From positions 1,178,001 through 1,242,000 of the forward strand of contig NZ_VRLV01000001.1 in the NCBI RefSeq assembly GCF_009760925.1: a stretch of 64,000 nt of DNA, written 5' to 3'. Of this stretch, positions 24,197-33,469 are shown one piece after another. The first letter of the stretch is position 1; the number at the start of each line of letters is the position of its first letter. A program made the translations under genes and the position numbers. The DNA is from Nonomuraea typhae (GTDB lineage: Bacteria > Actinomycetota > Actinomycetes > Streptosporangiales > Streptosporangiaceae). The notes below the pieces were generated by a model. It was given only the letters and a program-made list of their open reading frames with translations, ran no database searches and was not told the DNA's origin.

Positions 24197-25399
24197 TCAG
24201 GATGAGGCGCGCGTGGTCACGTGCTCGGGGCGGATGCCGAAGCCGACGAACCGCCTCAGGGCGCCGCTCAGAACGGGGATGCGCGTGATGCCGGTGGGGA
24301 CGCGCGGCGGTTTGCCGCCGTCGAGGCCCAGGGTGGGGCGCAGCAGGCGTTCCTGGACGAACCGCTGGGCCGCCTGGGTCGCCTTCGTGGGGAACATGCG
24401 GCGTTTCTGCAGCAGGTGCAGCGTCGACTCGGGGATGGGCGCGCCGGAGCGCAGGGATCCGGCCAGGAGGTTGGCGGTGGCCACCGCGTCCTGGACGGCC
24501 AGGTTGATGCCCACCCCGAACACCGGCGACATGGCGTGCGCGGCGTCGCCGATGCACAGGAAGCCGGGCAGATGCCAGCGTTCCAGGTGGTCGACCTTGA
24601 CGGTGAGCATGCTGAGCTGGTCGTAGCCCTCGATGGCGGCCAGCCGGTCGTCCAGGAACGGCAGCAGGCGGCGCAGCGGCTCGCGGAAGGCGTCGATGCC
24701 ACGGGCCCGCAGGTCGGCGAGGCCGCCCTTCGGGATGACGCAGGCCATCTGCCAGTAGGTCTCGCGGTTGATGGCGACCACGAAGTATCCGGCGGCCACG
24801 CGCAGGAACGTCTCCTCGGTGTCGGCCGCCGCCCGTGGCAGGCGGAACCAGAGCACGTCGATCGGCGCCCCCAGGTTCCTGACGGGCAGCCCGGCCACCT
24901 CGCGCAGCGTGGAGTTCCGTCCGTCGGCGGCGACCGTCAGGGCGGCGCGGATCTCGTGCTCGCCGGTCGGGTCGCGGTAGCGCAGCCCGCGGACGGCGCC
25001 GTCCTCGCGGATCAGGTCGTAAGCCTCGGCGTTCATGATCATCTCGAATCCGGGGTGCCGCTTGGCCGCGCCGGTGACCAGGTCGAGGAAGTCCCACTGG
25101 GGGACCATGGCGATGTAGTCGTAGCGGCTGCGCAGCCCGCTCAGGCGGGTCAGCTCCCTCATGCCGTCGTCGGTCATGAGGATCAGCCGGCGGGTCTTGC
25201 GGTGTGGCAGTGCGAGGAAGTCGTCGATGAGTCCGACCTCGTCGAGCACCTGCATGGTCGATGGATGGATGGTGTCGCCCCGGAAGTCCCTCAGGAAGTC
25301 CGCGTGTTTCTCCAGCAGCGTCACCTTGACGCCGGAGCGGGCGAGCAGCAGGCCGAGCATCGCGCCGGCCGGGCCGCCTCCCGCAATCACGCAACTCAT
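24197..25399 (-). CDS. FAD-dependent monooxygenase (PHBH/UbiH type)
   Basis: A 400-residue flavoprotein hydroxylase. The dinucleotide-binding motif GGGPAGAMLG is at residues 7-16 and the second FAD motif GDAAHAMSPVFGVGINLAVQDA at about 285. AADGRNSTLR provides the conserved DG. Such enzymes hydroxylate aromatic or polyketide substrates with NAD(P)H and O2. No biosynthetic cluster surrounds it, so the substrate is open. A terminator hairpin follows the stop. Confidence 0.88.
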   Translation of the reverse strand: MSCVIAGGGPAGAMLGLLLARSGVKVTLLEKHADFLRDFRGDTIHPSTMQVLDEVGLIDDFLALPHRKTRRLILMTDDGMRELTRLSGLRSRYDYIAMVPQWDFLDLVTGAAKRHPGFEMIMNAEAYDLIREDGAVRGLRYRDPTGEHEIRAALTVAADGRNSTLREVAGLPVRNLGAPIDVLWFRLPRAAADTEETFLRVAAGYFVVAINRETYWQMACVIPKGGLADLRARGIDAFREPLRRLLPFLDDRLAAIEGYDQLSMLTVKVDHLERWHLPGFLCIGDAAHAMSPVFGVGINLAVQDAVATANLLAGSLRSGAPIPESTLHLLQKRRMFPTKATQAAQRFVQERLLRPTLGLDGGKPPRVPTGITRIPVLSGALRRFVGFGIRPEHVTTRASS

Positions 25400-25592
25400 T
25401 ATTCATCACCCAATGAAACTGTTGCCCCGCTCCGGGAAATGCGCAAGGTCCGGCATCCGGGAAGCCCGAGGGGCCGAATGAGGAATGTGAGCGCCCAGGC
25501 CCGCCCCCGCCTCGACCAGGACGGTCCCGTGACGCTCCATCCCGTGCGCGGCATTCCTTGCGCGACGGGTCATACCGGCTGGGAGCGAACCC

Positions 25593-26543
25593 ATGAACGA
25601 AGACCTCCACGCCCTGACCGGCGCCTACGCCGTCCACGCGCTGCCGGGTCCGGAGAGCGTGCGGTTCGAGCGCCACCTGGCACGCTGCGCCGACTGCCGC
25701 CGGGAGGTGCGCCATCTGCGCGAGACCGCCGCACGCCTCGCGCTCGCCGCCGCCGAACCGCCGCCCGCCGCCCTCCGTCAGCGCGTCATCGCCGCCGCCC
25801 GGCAGGTACGGCAGGCGCACGCGCCCGCGCCGGGCGGGTCACCCGCGACCGTCCACCCGTGGCCCGTCGCCGGCACCGCCACTCCTGCCTGGCGCACGGG
25901 CAACCCGGTTGTCACCTGGTCCGCGCCCGCGCCCGCCCAGCCGGTCGCGCAAGGCCGTGAGAACGGCCCGGCCGGGGAGGAGCCGGAGGGGCGTGTGGCG
26001 GTGCTGCCGGGAAGGTGGGCGCGCCGGGCGACGACCGGGCTGGCGGCGGTGTCCACGGCGGCGGCGCTGGTGCTCGGGGCGTTCGTGATCCAGGGGCAGC
26101 GGGAACTGGGGGAGGCGCGGCGCGGGCTGGCGGCGCAGGGCCAGGCGCGCGACGCCGCCGAGCGGGAACTGGCCGAGCAGCGGACGGCCACGACGGCCAG
26201 GCAGCGGGAGATGATGGCGGTCGTGGCCGCGCCCGACGCGCGGACGATGCGGCGGCCGGTGGCGGCGGGCGGCAGCGCGACCATCGTCGTCTCCCGGGCG
26301 CGCGGCCGGATGGTGCTGGCCGTCTCGGGACTGCCGGAACCGGAGGAGGGCAAGGCGTACAAGCTCTGGCTCATGGAACCGGCCGGGCCGCGGCCCCTGG
26401 GCATGCTGGGCGCCAGGAACGGGATGATGCGGCCCGTGCCGAAGGAGGGGGTGGCGCGGGTGGTGCTGACGCTCGAACCGGAGGCCGGGCCCGAGCGGCC
26501 GACCACCGTGCCGCTCATGCTGGCCGAGCTGCCGCCGGCTTGA
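25593..26543 (+). CDS. Zinc-type anti-sigma factor with RskA-like domain
   Basis: A 316-residue membrane protein. Residues 1-60 contain the zinc anti-sigma motif HLARCADC (H28, C32, C35) preceded by LTGAYAVHALPGPE, as in RskA-type factors. A Pro-rich stretch and one transmembrane helix (about 147-166) follow. The extracytoplasmic part has a coiled-coil-like Gln/Arg/Glu segment and an RskA domain ending KLWLMEPAG...LEPEAGPERPT. It should bind and hold an ECF sigma factor, but no sigma gene is adjacent on either side. The ribosome site before ATG 25593 is weak. Confidence 0.85.
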   Translation: MNEDLHALTGAYAVHALPGPESVRFERHLARCADCRREVRHLRETAARLALAAAEPPPAALRQRVIAAARQVRQAHAPAPGGSPATVHPWPVAGTATPAWRTGNPVVTWSAPAPAQPVAQGRENGPAGEEPEGRVAVLPGRWARRATTGLAAVSTAAALVLGAFVIQGQRELGEARRGLAAQGQARDAAERELAEQRTATTARQREMMAVVAAPDARTMRRPVAAGGSATIVVSRARGRMVLAVSGLPEPEEGKAYKLWLMEPAGPRPLGMLGARNGMMRPVPKEGVARVVLTLEPEAGPERPTTVPLMLAELPPA

Positions 26544-26584
26544 CCCGGGGTCATCCCGGTCGGGTTCCCGGCTCGCCCCAGGGG

Positions 26585-27148
26585 TCAGCTCGTGGCCACG
26601 GCCTTGCGGAAGGCGAGGAGGCAGAGGCTGAGCGCGTCGTGCTTGGGCGCCTCGTCCTCGCGGATGTGCTGCCAGGAGGCGTACAACAGGGCCCACATCA
26701 CCTGCTGCACCCACGAGGCCGGCATCCGGCCGTCGAGGTCGCCCTCGCGCTGGGCGCGTTCGATCGTCGCGGTGAGCACCCGGTCGCTGGGGCTCTCGGT
26801 CTCCCAGTCGGCCGAGGTGATGATGTGCGGTTCGGTGAAGGCGAGCATGAGGTAGTCGCCGAGCTCGAAATACTCCTGGCAGAGCCGGTCGAGGGCCTGA
26901 ATGGCGGGCCCGTCGTCGGGCCGGGCGCGGCGGGTGGCGATGGCGATCTTGTCGAGGAGGTCCTCGGATATGGCGGTGATGAGGTCGGAGCGCTCGGGGA
27001 AGTAGCGGTGGATGGTGGTGCGGCCGACCCCGGCGGCCGCCGCCACGTCGCTGAGTGACGCGCCCGAATTGCCGGTGAGGGTGGCGAAGGCGGCGTCGAG
27101 GATGGCGCGGCGGGTGCGCGCCCGGAGTCCTGTCTCAGCGAGGGTCAT
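26585..27148 (-). CDS. TetR-family transcriptional regulator
   Basis: A 187-residue regulator with an N-terminal helix-turn-helix (RRAILDAAFATLTGNSGASLSDVAAAAGVGRTTIHRYF, interrupted only by the usual variable turn) and a C-terminal ligand-binding domain. It is divergent from the ABC exporter gene. A GGAACA/TGTTCC palindrome lies in the 65-bp intergenic region and is its probable operator. Confidence 0.92.
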   Translation of the reverse strand: MTLAETGLRARTRRAILDAAFATLTGNSGASLSDVAAAAGVGRTTIHRYFPERSDLITAISEDLLDKIAIATRRARPDDGPAIQALDRLCQEYFELGDYLMLAFTEPHIITSADWETESPSDRVLTATIERAQREGDLDGRMPASWVQQVMWALLYASWQHIREDEAPKHDALSLCLLAFRKAVATS

Positions 27149-27187
27149 GGGCTCACCGTACCACTATGAAACTCATTTGCCCTTTGC

Positions 27188-27203
27188 GGAACAAGTGTGT
27201 TCC
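27188..27203. promoter_or_regulatory. Palindromic operator between the TetR gene and the ABC exporter gene
   Basis: GGAACA (27188-27193) and TGTTCC (27198-27203) form a perfect 6-bp dyad with a 4-bp spacer, 10 bp upstream of ATG 27214 and 39 bp upstream of the divergent TetR start. The position suggests control of both. Confidence 0.6.
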
Positions 27204-27213
27204 ACTGTTGTCC

Positions 27214-28959
27214 ATGAGTGCTCCGAAAAGGTTTCCAAGGCTCCACATCCTGTGGACCTTCGCCCGGCCGCACAAGGGCAAGCTGATCCTCGGCCTGTTC
27301 CTGGCCCTGCTCGGGTCGGCCATGAGCCTGACCACGCCCATGGTCACCAAATGGGTGCTCGACTCACTCGGCGCCTCGCTGTCGCTGGCCGCCCCGATCG
27401 CCGCCCTGCTCGGCCTGCTCGTCATGGGCATCGTGCTCCTCACCTGGCAATGGATCATGCTGGGCGCCCTCGGCGAACGCGTCGTGCTGGAGGCGCGCGA
27501 GTCGATGGTGCGCCGCCTGCTGCGGGCCACGGTCCCGGCGATCGCCAAGCGGCCCTCCGGCGAGCTGGTCACACGAGTCACCTCCGACACCGTGCTGATG
27601 CGCGAGGCCGCCTCCTCCAGCGTCATCGGCCTGGTCAACGGCGCCGTCATGCTCGCCGGCACGCTCGTGCTCATGGGCGTGCTCGACCTCGTGCTGCTCG
27701 GCACCACCGTCGCCGCCGTGGCCGTGGTGGGCCTGTTGTTCGCCACGCTGATGCCGGCGATCGCCAAGGCGCAGGAACAGGCCCAGGAACACATCGGCCG
27801 CGTCGGCGGGCGCCTGGAGGGCGCGCTGCGCGCGATCCGGACCATCAAGGTCAGCCGCGCCGAGGAGCGCACCGCCGACCAGATCATCGCCGACGCCCGC
27901 CAATCGGCCGGGCACAGCATCCGCGCGGTCCGCCGGGAGGCGTTCGCGTGGACGCTGGCCTGGTCCGGCGTCCAGATAGCGATCATCCTCATCCTCGGCG
28001 TCGGCGCCTGGCGGGTCAGCCTCGGCGCGCTGGAGGTCTCCAGCCTGATCGCCTTCCTGCTGTACGCGTTCGCGCTCATGGACCCGATCACCGAGCTGAG
28101 CCAGAACGTCACCAGCCTTCAGGGCGGCATCGCCGCCGCCGAGCGCATCCGCGGCATCGACACGCTCGAGCAGGAGAACACCGGCCCGGCCGCCGCCGGG
28201 GCCACCCCTGACGGGCCCGCGGCGGCGATCCTGGAGCTGCGCGGCGTGCACGCCGCCTACGCGCCCGACGCCGAACCGGCCGTCAACGGGGTGGACCTGG
28301 TGGTCCCGCGCCGCGGCCACCTGGCGATCGTCGGGCCGTCCGGGGCGGGCAAGACCACGCTGTTCTCCCTGGTCCTGCGCTTCCTGCAGCCGCAGGAGGG
28401 CGAGATCCTGCTGGACGGCGTGCCGTACCGGAATCTCAGCCACGAGCAGGTGCGCGCCAGGCTCGCCTACGTCGAGCAGGACACCCCGGTCGTGCCGGGG
28501 ACGATCCGCGACAACCTGCTCCTGTCGCACCCCGAGGCCGGCGACGAGGAACTGGCGGCGGTCCTGCAGCAGGTACGGCTGGAGGAGATGATCGGCAAGC
28601 TGGACGAGGAGCTGTCGCCCACGTCGGTCTCCGGCGGGCAGCGGCAGCGGATCGCGCTGGCCAGGGCGCTGCTGCGCACCCCCGACGTGCTGCTGCTCGA
28701 CGAGGCCACCGCCCAGCTCGACGGCCTGACCGAGGCGGCCGTGCACGACGCCGTCGCCGAGCGGGCCCGCACGGGCGCCGTGGTGACGATCGCGCACCGG
28801 CTGTCCACGGTGATCGACGCCGACACGATCGTCGTGCTCGAAGACGGCGGCGTGCGCGCCCAGGGCAGCCACGCGCAGCTCCTGGAGACCGACGAGCTGT
28901 ACGCGCGGCTGGTCGAGGCGCTCAGCCTCGCCGAAGGCAAGAGCCCCGCGGCCGCCTGA
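27214..28959 (+). CDS. ABC exporter half-transporter (multidrug/lipid type)
   Basis: A 581-residue fused membrane-ATPase half-transporter. Six helices in residues 15-305 precede an ATPase with [25 protein letters not shown] and VLLLDEATAQLD. It probably works as a homodimer because no partner is encoded nearby. ATG 27214 is preferred over an in-frame ATG at 27166, because the palindromic operator lies between them and the upstream codons look non-coding. It is presumably induced when the divergent TetR protein binds a drug-like ligand. Confidence 0.9.
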   Translation: MSAPKRFPRLHILWTFARPHKGKLILGLFLALLGSAMSLTTPMVTKWVLDSLGASLSLAAPIAALLGLLVMGIVLLTWQWIMLGALGERVVLEARESMVRRLLRATVPAIAKRPSGELVTRVTSDTVLMREAASSSVIGLVNGAVMLAGTLVLMGVLDLVLLGTTVAAVAVVGLLFATLMPAIAKAQEQAQEHIGRVGGRLEGALRAIRTIKVSRAEERTADQIIADARQSAGHSIRAVRREAFAWTLAWSGVQIAIILILGVGAWRVSLGALEVSSLIAFLLYAFALMDPITELSQNVTSLQGGIAAAERIRGIDTLEQENTGPAAAGATPDGPAAAILELRGVHAAYAPDAEPAVNGVDLVVPRRGHLAIVGPSGAGKTTLFSLVLRFLQPQEGEILLDGVPYRNLSHEQVRARLAYVEQDTPVVPGTIRDNLLLSHPEAGDEELAAVLQQVRLEEMIGKLDEELSPTSVSGGQRQRIALARALLRTPDVLLLDEATAQLDGLTEAAVHDAVAERARTGAVVTIAHRLSTVIDADTIVVLEDGGVRAQGSHAQLLETDELYARLVEALSLAEGKSPAAA

Positions 28960-29012
28960 GCACGTGCGCGGCGCCCACGAGCTTCTCGTCGGCACCGCGG
29001 CGGGGAGCGGGA

Positions 29013-29045
29013 GCGGTCCCTGGGCACGGGGTCTCCAGGGACCGC
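29013..29045. terminator. Hairpin between convergent ABC exporter and phosphotransferase genes
   Basis: GCGGTCCCTGG (29013-29023) pairs perfectly with CCAGGGACCGC (29035-29045) around an 11-nt loop. It lies between the stop codons of two convergent genes. Confidence 0.65.
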
Positions 29046-29087
29046 CACGATCGGCCACGCCGTCCGGGCGGCCGGCGCGGGGGACCG

Positions 29088-30065
29088 TCAGCGCAGCGCC
29101 TCCACCGCCTTCGCCAGCGAGGTGGTGGCCAGCTCCCGCAGCGGCGCGTAGTCCTCCTCCGGGTACTGCCGCGGTCCGTTCTCCACCAGCAGGATCAGAT
29201 ACAGGTAGACGCGGTAGAGGTCCACCCGGGCCAGCGCCGCGGGCGTCAGCTCCAGCGGGCGCACCTCCCGGTACCCGGCCAGCAGCGCGTCGGTCTCGGC
29301 CAGCTCACCGAAGATCGTGGGCGTGACCAGGTCGGCCAGCGGGTCGCCCCAGAAGGCCCGCTCCAGGTCGATGATCGCCTGGATGCGGCCGTTGGCCGAG
29401 CCGGGCGGGGCCAGGAAGACGTTGCCCGGCCAGACGTCGAAGTGCACCAGGCTCGGCGTGCGCACCTCGTCCAGCACCTCGGCGGCGGCACCGGCCACCC
29501 TCCTGATCTCCCCGGCGGGCACCGGCAGCGGCGTCGGGTAGCGCAGGGTGTCGGCCAGCAGCGCGTCGAGCATCGCCAGGTAGGCCGCGCGCCAGGTCGG
29601 CGCCGTGATGCCGTTGTGCGGGTAGCCGAAGACCTCGCCGGTCACCGAGGCCAGGCGCGCCAGGTGGCGGCCGAGCTCGCGGCGCACCCCCTGCGGGTCC
29701 TCGGGCGCGCTGCGGTTCCACGGCGTGCCGTCGAGGGCGGTCAGCACCAGGTAGTCGCCGCCGAGCACCGGATCGTCGAACCCGGCCCGCAGCAGCCCCG
29801 CCACCGGAACCCCGGCACTCCCGGCCAGCTCGATCGCCGCCGCCTCCATCCGCAGCAGGTCACGTTCGTAGGTGAGCTGCCGCAGACCGGGCGGCGGGGA
29901 GAGCTTGAGCACCACCTCGCGGCCGTCGTCAAGGGAGAGCCGCCAGACCGCGTTGGCGAAGCCGTCGGTCAGCTCGACGGCCTCGCTGACCCCGACCCCC
30001 ATCGCCCGCCGCGCCAGCGCGTCGAGCTCCGAGGGGGACAGGCGGCGCTTCGTTCTGCTCTCCAC
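29088..30065 (-). CDS. Aminoglycoside phosphotransferase/fructosamine kinase-like protein
   Basis: A 325-residue APH-fold kinase. The catalytic loop reads LVHFDVWPGNVFL and the metal-binding DLE motif is IIDLERAFWGDPLADL. The N-lobe contains VVLKLSPPP with the ATP-binding lysine. Members phosphorylate antibiotics, sugars, fructosamines or other small alcohols; nothing in the neighbourhood fixes the substrate. It is monocistronic. Confidence 0.82.
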   Translation of the reverse strand: MESRTKRRLSPSELDALARRAMGVGVSEAVELTDGFANAVWRLSLDDGREVVLKLSPPPGLRQLTYERDLLRMEAAAIELAGSAGVPVAGLLRAGFDDPVLGGDYLVLTALDGTPWNRSAPEDPQGVRRELGRHLARLASVTGEVFGYPHNGITAPTWRAAYLAMLDALLADTLRYPTPLPVPAGEIRRVAGAAAEVLDEVRTPSLVHFDVWPGNVFLAPPGSANGRIQAIIDLERAFWGDPLADLVTPTIFGELAETDALLAGYREVRPLELTPAALARVDLYRVYLYLILLVENGPRQYPEEDYAPLRELATTSLAKAVEALR

Positions 30066-30109
30066 ACAACCGGATTCTTCCCGGCATACCTGGAGATCGT
30101 CCAGGGGCC

Positions 30110-30958
30110 TCAGACGGCGCCGATGGTCCAGCTCGCCTCATGGCGTTCACCCGGCTGGAGCACCACCAGCCCGGCACCGGAGTTGAAGGCGTCCGGCGGG
30201 CAGGTCATCGGCTCCACCGCCACGCCCTCGTAGCCGAACTGGGCGCCGGTGCACACCTGCACCCAGGGCAGCACGGCGGGGTCCCAGGTGAGGCGGGTGC
30301 CGCCCACGCGTACCTCGCCCTCGGCCAGGCCGGTGTAGGTGTGGTCGACGGTCAGGCCGCCGATCGGCCGGGCCGTACGGAAGTCGAGCGGCGTGCCCGC
30401 CACGCTCTTCGGCGCGCCCGGAATCATCCGCTCGTCGGTCACCAGCAGCTCGGCGGCCGGGACGTGCAGCATGTCGGCGTCGGCGAGCAGCCACGGATGC
30501 GGGCCGCACCCGTAGGGCGCGGGGGCGGCGCCGGCGTTGACCGCGGTGACGGTCGTGGTCAGCCCGCGGGCGTCCAGCCGGTACGTCACCTGAAGGTCCA
30601 GGCGGAACGGGTAGCCGGGCGCCGGGGTGAGCGCGTGGGCCAGCCGTACGAAGGCGTGGTCGTCCTCGGCGGCCAGCCATTCCACCACCCGCCAGCCGGC
30701 ATCGGCGACCAGCCCGTGAAGGGCGTGGCCGCGCTCCGGCTCGCTGATCGTCAGCTGATGCTCGCGGCCGTCGAAGGCATAGGCGCCGCCGGCGATCCGG
30801 CCGGGCCAGGGGGCCAGGATCGTGCCGGCGTAATACGGGATCGGGCCGCCCTCGGGCCAGGAGGTGACGAGATCGCGTTCGCCGTGCCGCAGCACGCGGA
30901 GCGCGGCGCCGCGCTCGCTGATCTCGGCGGTGTAACCGCCGCCGGCAAGAGGGGGCAC
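30110..30958 (-). CDS. Aldose 1-epimerase family protein
   Basis: A 282-residue galactose-mutarotase-like enzyme expected to interconvert sugar anomers. Family features are AGTILAPWPGRIAGGAYAFDGREHQL, ERGHALHGLV with the catalytic-base-region His, GPHPWLL and VAVEPMTCPPDAF. I chose GTG 30958 because AAAGGAA precedes it; a much longer reading to 31096 starts with a low-complexity Pro/Arg segment and is rejected. The substrate is unknown. Confidence 0.85.
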   Translation of the reverse strand: MPPLAGGGYTAEISERGAALRVLRHGERDLVTSWPEGGPIPYYAGTILAPWPGRIAGGAYAFDGREHQLTISEPERGHALHGLVADAGWRVVEWLAAEDDHAFVRLAHALTPAPGYPFRLDLQVTYRLDARGLTTTVTAVNAGAAPAPYGCGPHPWLLADADMLHVPAAELLVTDERMIPGAPKSVAGTPLDFRTARPIGGLTVDHTYTGLAEGEVRVGGTRLTWDPAVLPWVQVCTGAQFGYEGVAVEPMTCPPDAFNSGAGLVVLQPGERHEASWTIGAV

Positions 30959-31245
30959 GGGGATTCCTTTCGCCAACTCTGGATGATGTTCAGGATATCG
31001 GCTGGTCAAGCCCGCGCCCGCCCGCCTGGAGCCCGCCGGGGGCGGTGCCGGGCGCCGGGAACCCGCAGGTGCCCGTTCCCCCGGCGGCCCGGTCACGGGC
31101 GGTGCCGCCGGGTAGCCGAAGACCTGGGTTTGACCTGCGTCGTGTCAACGTTGCGTTGCTACCGGGCCCCGGGGGCGGCCGCCGGGGTTGGCTTGGTGCG
31201 AGGCCGCCAGACCGGCGCCTCCACGGACAACACCAGGGAGAACAC

Positions 31246-31524
31246 ATGAGGTTCACGCAGGCTGCGGTGCGACTGGCGGTCATCGGGCTGGCCGGCGCCG
31301 CCATCGGCATGGGAGCGTTGCCGCCCGCCGCCGCCGAGGCCGGCACGCACTGCAAGCCGGGCGCGCTGGTGGCGAAGGCCAAGAAGAACGGCAAGACGCT
31401 CAGCAAGGCGCAGGCGAAGAAGCTGTGCAGGAAGCTGGCCGGTGCGGAGGGGCCGGGCTCCCCGGCCCCGTCCTCCGGGAACCTGCTGCAGAATCCGCTG
31501 GCGAGCCTGCCGCTCGGCGGCTGA
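31246..31524 (+). CDS. Small secreted Lys-rich protein with two cysteines
   Basis: A 92-residue protein preceded by CAGGGAG. A clear signal peptide (about residues 1-31, with AAVRLAVIGLAGAAIGMGAL and a cleavage site near PAAAEA) leaves a mature chain of about 60 residues. Its first half, THCKPGALVAKAKKNGKTLS, is strongly basic and two cysteines (HCK and LCR) could form a disulfide; the C-terminus is Pro/Ser/Gly-rich. I do not recognise a family. Confidence 0.7.
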   Translation: MRFTQAAVRLAVIGLAGAAIGMGALPPAAAEAGTHCKPGALVAKAKKNGKTLSKAQAKKLCRKLAGAEGPGSPAPSSGNLLQNPLASLPLGG

Positions 31525-31544
31525 CGGGCGCGCCGGCCGTCCGG

Positions 31545-33215
31545 TCACCGCCACGGGCGGTGCACGACCCTCTCCGCGGACCGCCCCGGGTAGACGACGA
31601 CCAGGTGCTCCTCGGCGGGGACGTCGGGGTCGTCCCGGTCCTGCTCGGACCGGCGGGCGTAGACGCGCACCCGGTAGCGGCCGGGGCCGGCGATCGCCAG
31701 GTTGGGCAGGGCCCTGATCGCGCCGCTGTCGCCGCCTTCGGGGTAGGGCGGCACGACGAGGCGCCCGTTGCGGCTGACCAGGCCCACCTCGACCACCTTG
31801 TCCCAGCCCGCGAGCCGCAGCGGCGGGGCGGCCCGGTACGCCTTGACGGTCAGGCACATCGGCTCGTTGGTGCCGTAGGTGGTGACGGCGGCGCTGCCGC
31901 CCGCCGCGTCGATGAACCCGTCGTCGATGGCTTTGAAGGGGTCGGCCGCCGGGCCCTCGCCGTGATCCCGGTCGTCGTAGAGGTCGTAGCCGCCCCCTTC
32001 GAAGAGCAGGTACGCCGAGGTGCCCTGCCGCCGGCCCGGCAGCTTCGGCCAGGGATCGGCGCACCGGGCGTTGATCGTGGCCAGCCGGGCCTTCCACGCG
32101 GCCTCGGCCCGTGCCCGGTTCCGTTCGTGCTCCGCCTGCTCCCGGGCACGGCCCGCCCGCCGTACGGCGATGACCTCAGGGCACAGGAACTCCAGGGCGT
32201 CGTCCATCTCGTCCTCTTCCCCGGCCCCGTCCACCCGGCGCAGCAGCGCCTGCCGCTCCCCGGCGCCCGGCAGTGCGCACAACCGCGCGCCGTACCCCAG
32301 GATGCGCTGATCCGGAAGTTCCGCCGGGAACATCCCCCGCCTGGCCCGGCAGAGGAACGCCTTCCGCCGGTCCTGCGCCGCGACCTGGGCGTACGGCGGG
32401 GCCGGCTCGTCGCACGCGGCGCCGAAGCTGAACCGCGCGGCCTCCTCCGGCCCCACGACGGCGAGGGGGAGCACCAGCGCGCCGGCGACGAGCAGCCGCG
32501 GCCCGCGCGCGGGTGCGGCGGAGGGCGCGCCGGTTTCGGCGGCGAGCTCGTGGGCGGTACGGGCCAGCCACGCGGTGCCGGCCACGTCGAGCGCGCTCAA
32601 CACGAGCCCGGTGCCGTTGACCACCATGTCCACGCTCGAGAGGACGAGGGTGAGCATCAGGAAGGCCATCGGGGCGACGAGGGAGATCCACCCGATCCCG
32701 ATCGTGGCGCCGCTCCACCGGCCGTCGCGGCGCTGCGCGAGGAGGATCATCACCGTGGAGCCCGACCCGGCCAGCACCATCAGGGTCATCGCGGAAGGGA
32801 CGAAGCCGAGGGAGGCCATCACGGCCGGGCCCAGTTTGCCGATCAGGCACAGGGCCAGAGCCGCCGCCCGGAACGAGAAGGAGACGCCGGGCACTGCGCG
32901 CAGCAGCAGGAACACCGTGACGACCCACATGAGGCGGCTCGCGACGTTCACCGCGGGACGGGACAGCAGCTCGAGGAGCTCCCAGATCACCCAGTCGGCG
33001 GCGATGCCCGCATAGAGCAGCCGCCGCACCCAGACCACGCCGCGCGGCGACCCCTGGCCGCGCGGCAGCGCCGGACCCCGCAGGACCTGCCACACCATCC
33101 ACGCGTTGAGCCCGGCGATCCCCACGAGCAGAGGCCCCAGCCAGCCGTCCCGCACGGCCAGAGCCGCCGTCGCGCCCGTCGCGGCCACCGACAGGGCCAC
33201 CAGGTCGCCGGACAC
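31545..33215 (-). CDS. Polytopic membrane protein with a large hydrophilic C-terminal domain
   Basis: A protein of at least 556 residues with about seven to eight helices in the N-terminal half. A hydrophilic domain follows, containing a Cys-bearing, Arg/Glu-rich helical stretch and a beta-rich C-terminus with GGGYDLYDDRDHGEG. I recognise no family. GTG 33215 is the first usual start codon, but the frame stays open upstream to about 33345 and encodes RYRFGRLAAVAVALYLIAVA, which looks like a first transmembrane helix. The true start may therefore be an unusual codon further up, or GTG may leave a shortened helix. Confidence 0.6.
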   Translation of the reverse strand: MSGDLVALSVAATGATAALAVRDGWLGPLLVGIAGLNAWMVWQVLRGPALPRGQGSPRGVVWVRRLLYAGIAADWVIWELLELLSRPAVNVASRLMWVVTVFLLLRAVPGVSFSFRAAALALCLIGKLGPAVMASLGFVPSAMTLMVLAGSGSTVMILLAQRRDGRWSGATIGIGWISLVAPMAFLMLTLVLSSVDMVVNGTGLVLSALDVAGTAWLARTAHELAAETGAPSAAPARGPRLLVAGALVLPLAVVGPEEAARFSFGAACDEPAPPYAQVAAQDRRKAFLCRARRGMFPAELPDQRILGYGARLCALPGAGERQALLRRVDGAGEEDEMDDALEFLCPEVIAVRRAGRAREQAEHERNRARAEAAWKARLATINARCADPWPKLPGRRQGTSAYLLFEGGGYDLYDDRDHGEGPAADPFKAIDDGFIDAAGGSAAVTTYGTNEPMCLTVKAYRAAPPLRLAGWDKVVEVGLVSRNGRLVVPPYPEGGDSGAIRALPNLAIAGPGRYRVRVYARRSEQDRDDPDVPAEEHLVVVYPGRSAERVVHRPWR

Positions 33216-33469
33216 GACGGCGTGCGCCGCGGCGGCGGCGACGGCGATCAGGTAGAGCGCGACGGCGACGGCGGCCAGACGCCCGAAGCGGTATCGCCCG
33301 GCGGCCGCCCATACTCGGGTGACGATGCGGATGATCTTAGCGGTGTGTGGTCTTTAGTCTGATATGGATGGCCGAAAGACCGATTCGCGGTTCGTCCCGG
33401 GGAAGGAGGCCGCGTCCCGCCCGCGCTGCGAGTCTCGGAGTGCGGTCCAGACACAGCGAAAGGGTACCG

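Noticed and set aside
33347..33469. N-terminal extension of the serine hydrolase from GTG/ATG near 33347
   Set aside because: The extension is Arg/Ser-rich and would put the signal peptide inside the protein. A ribosome site sits before ATG 33470.
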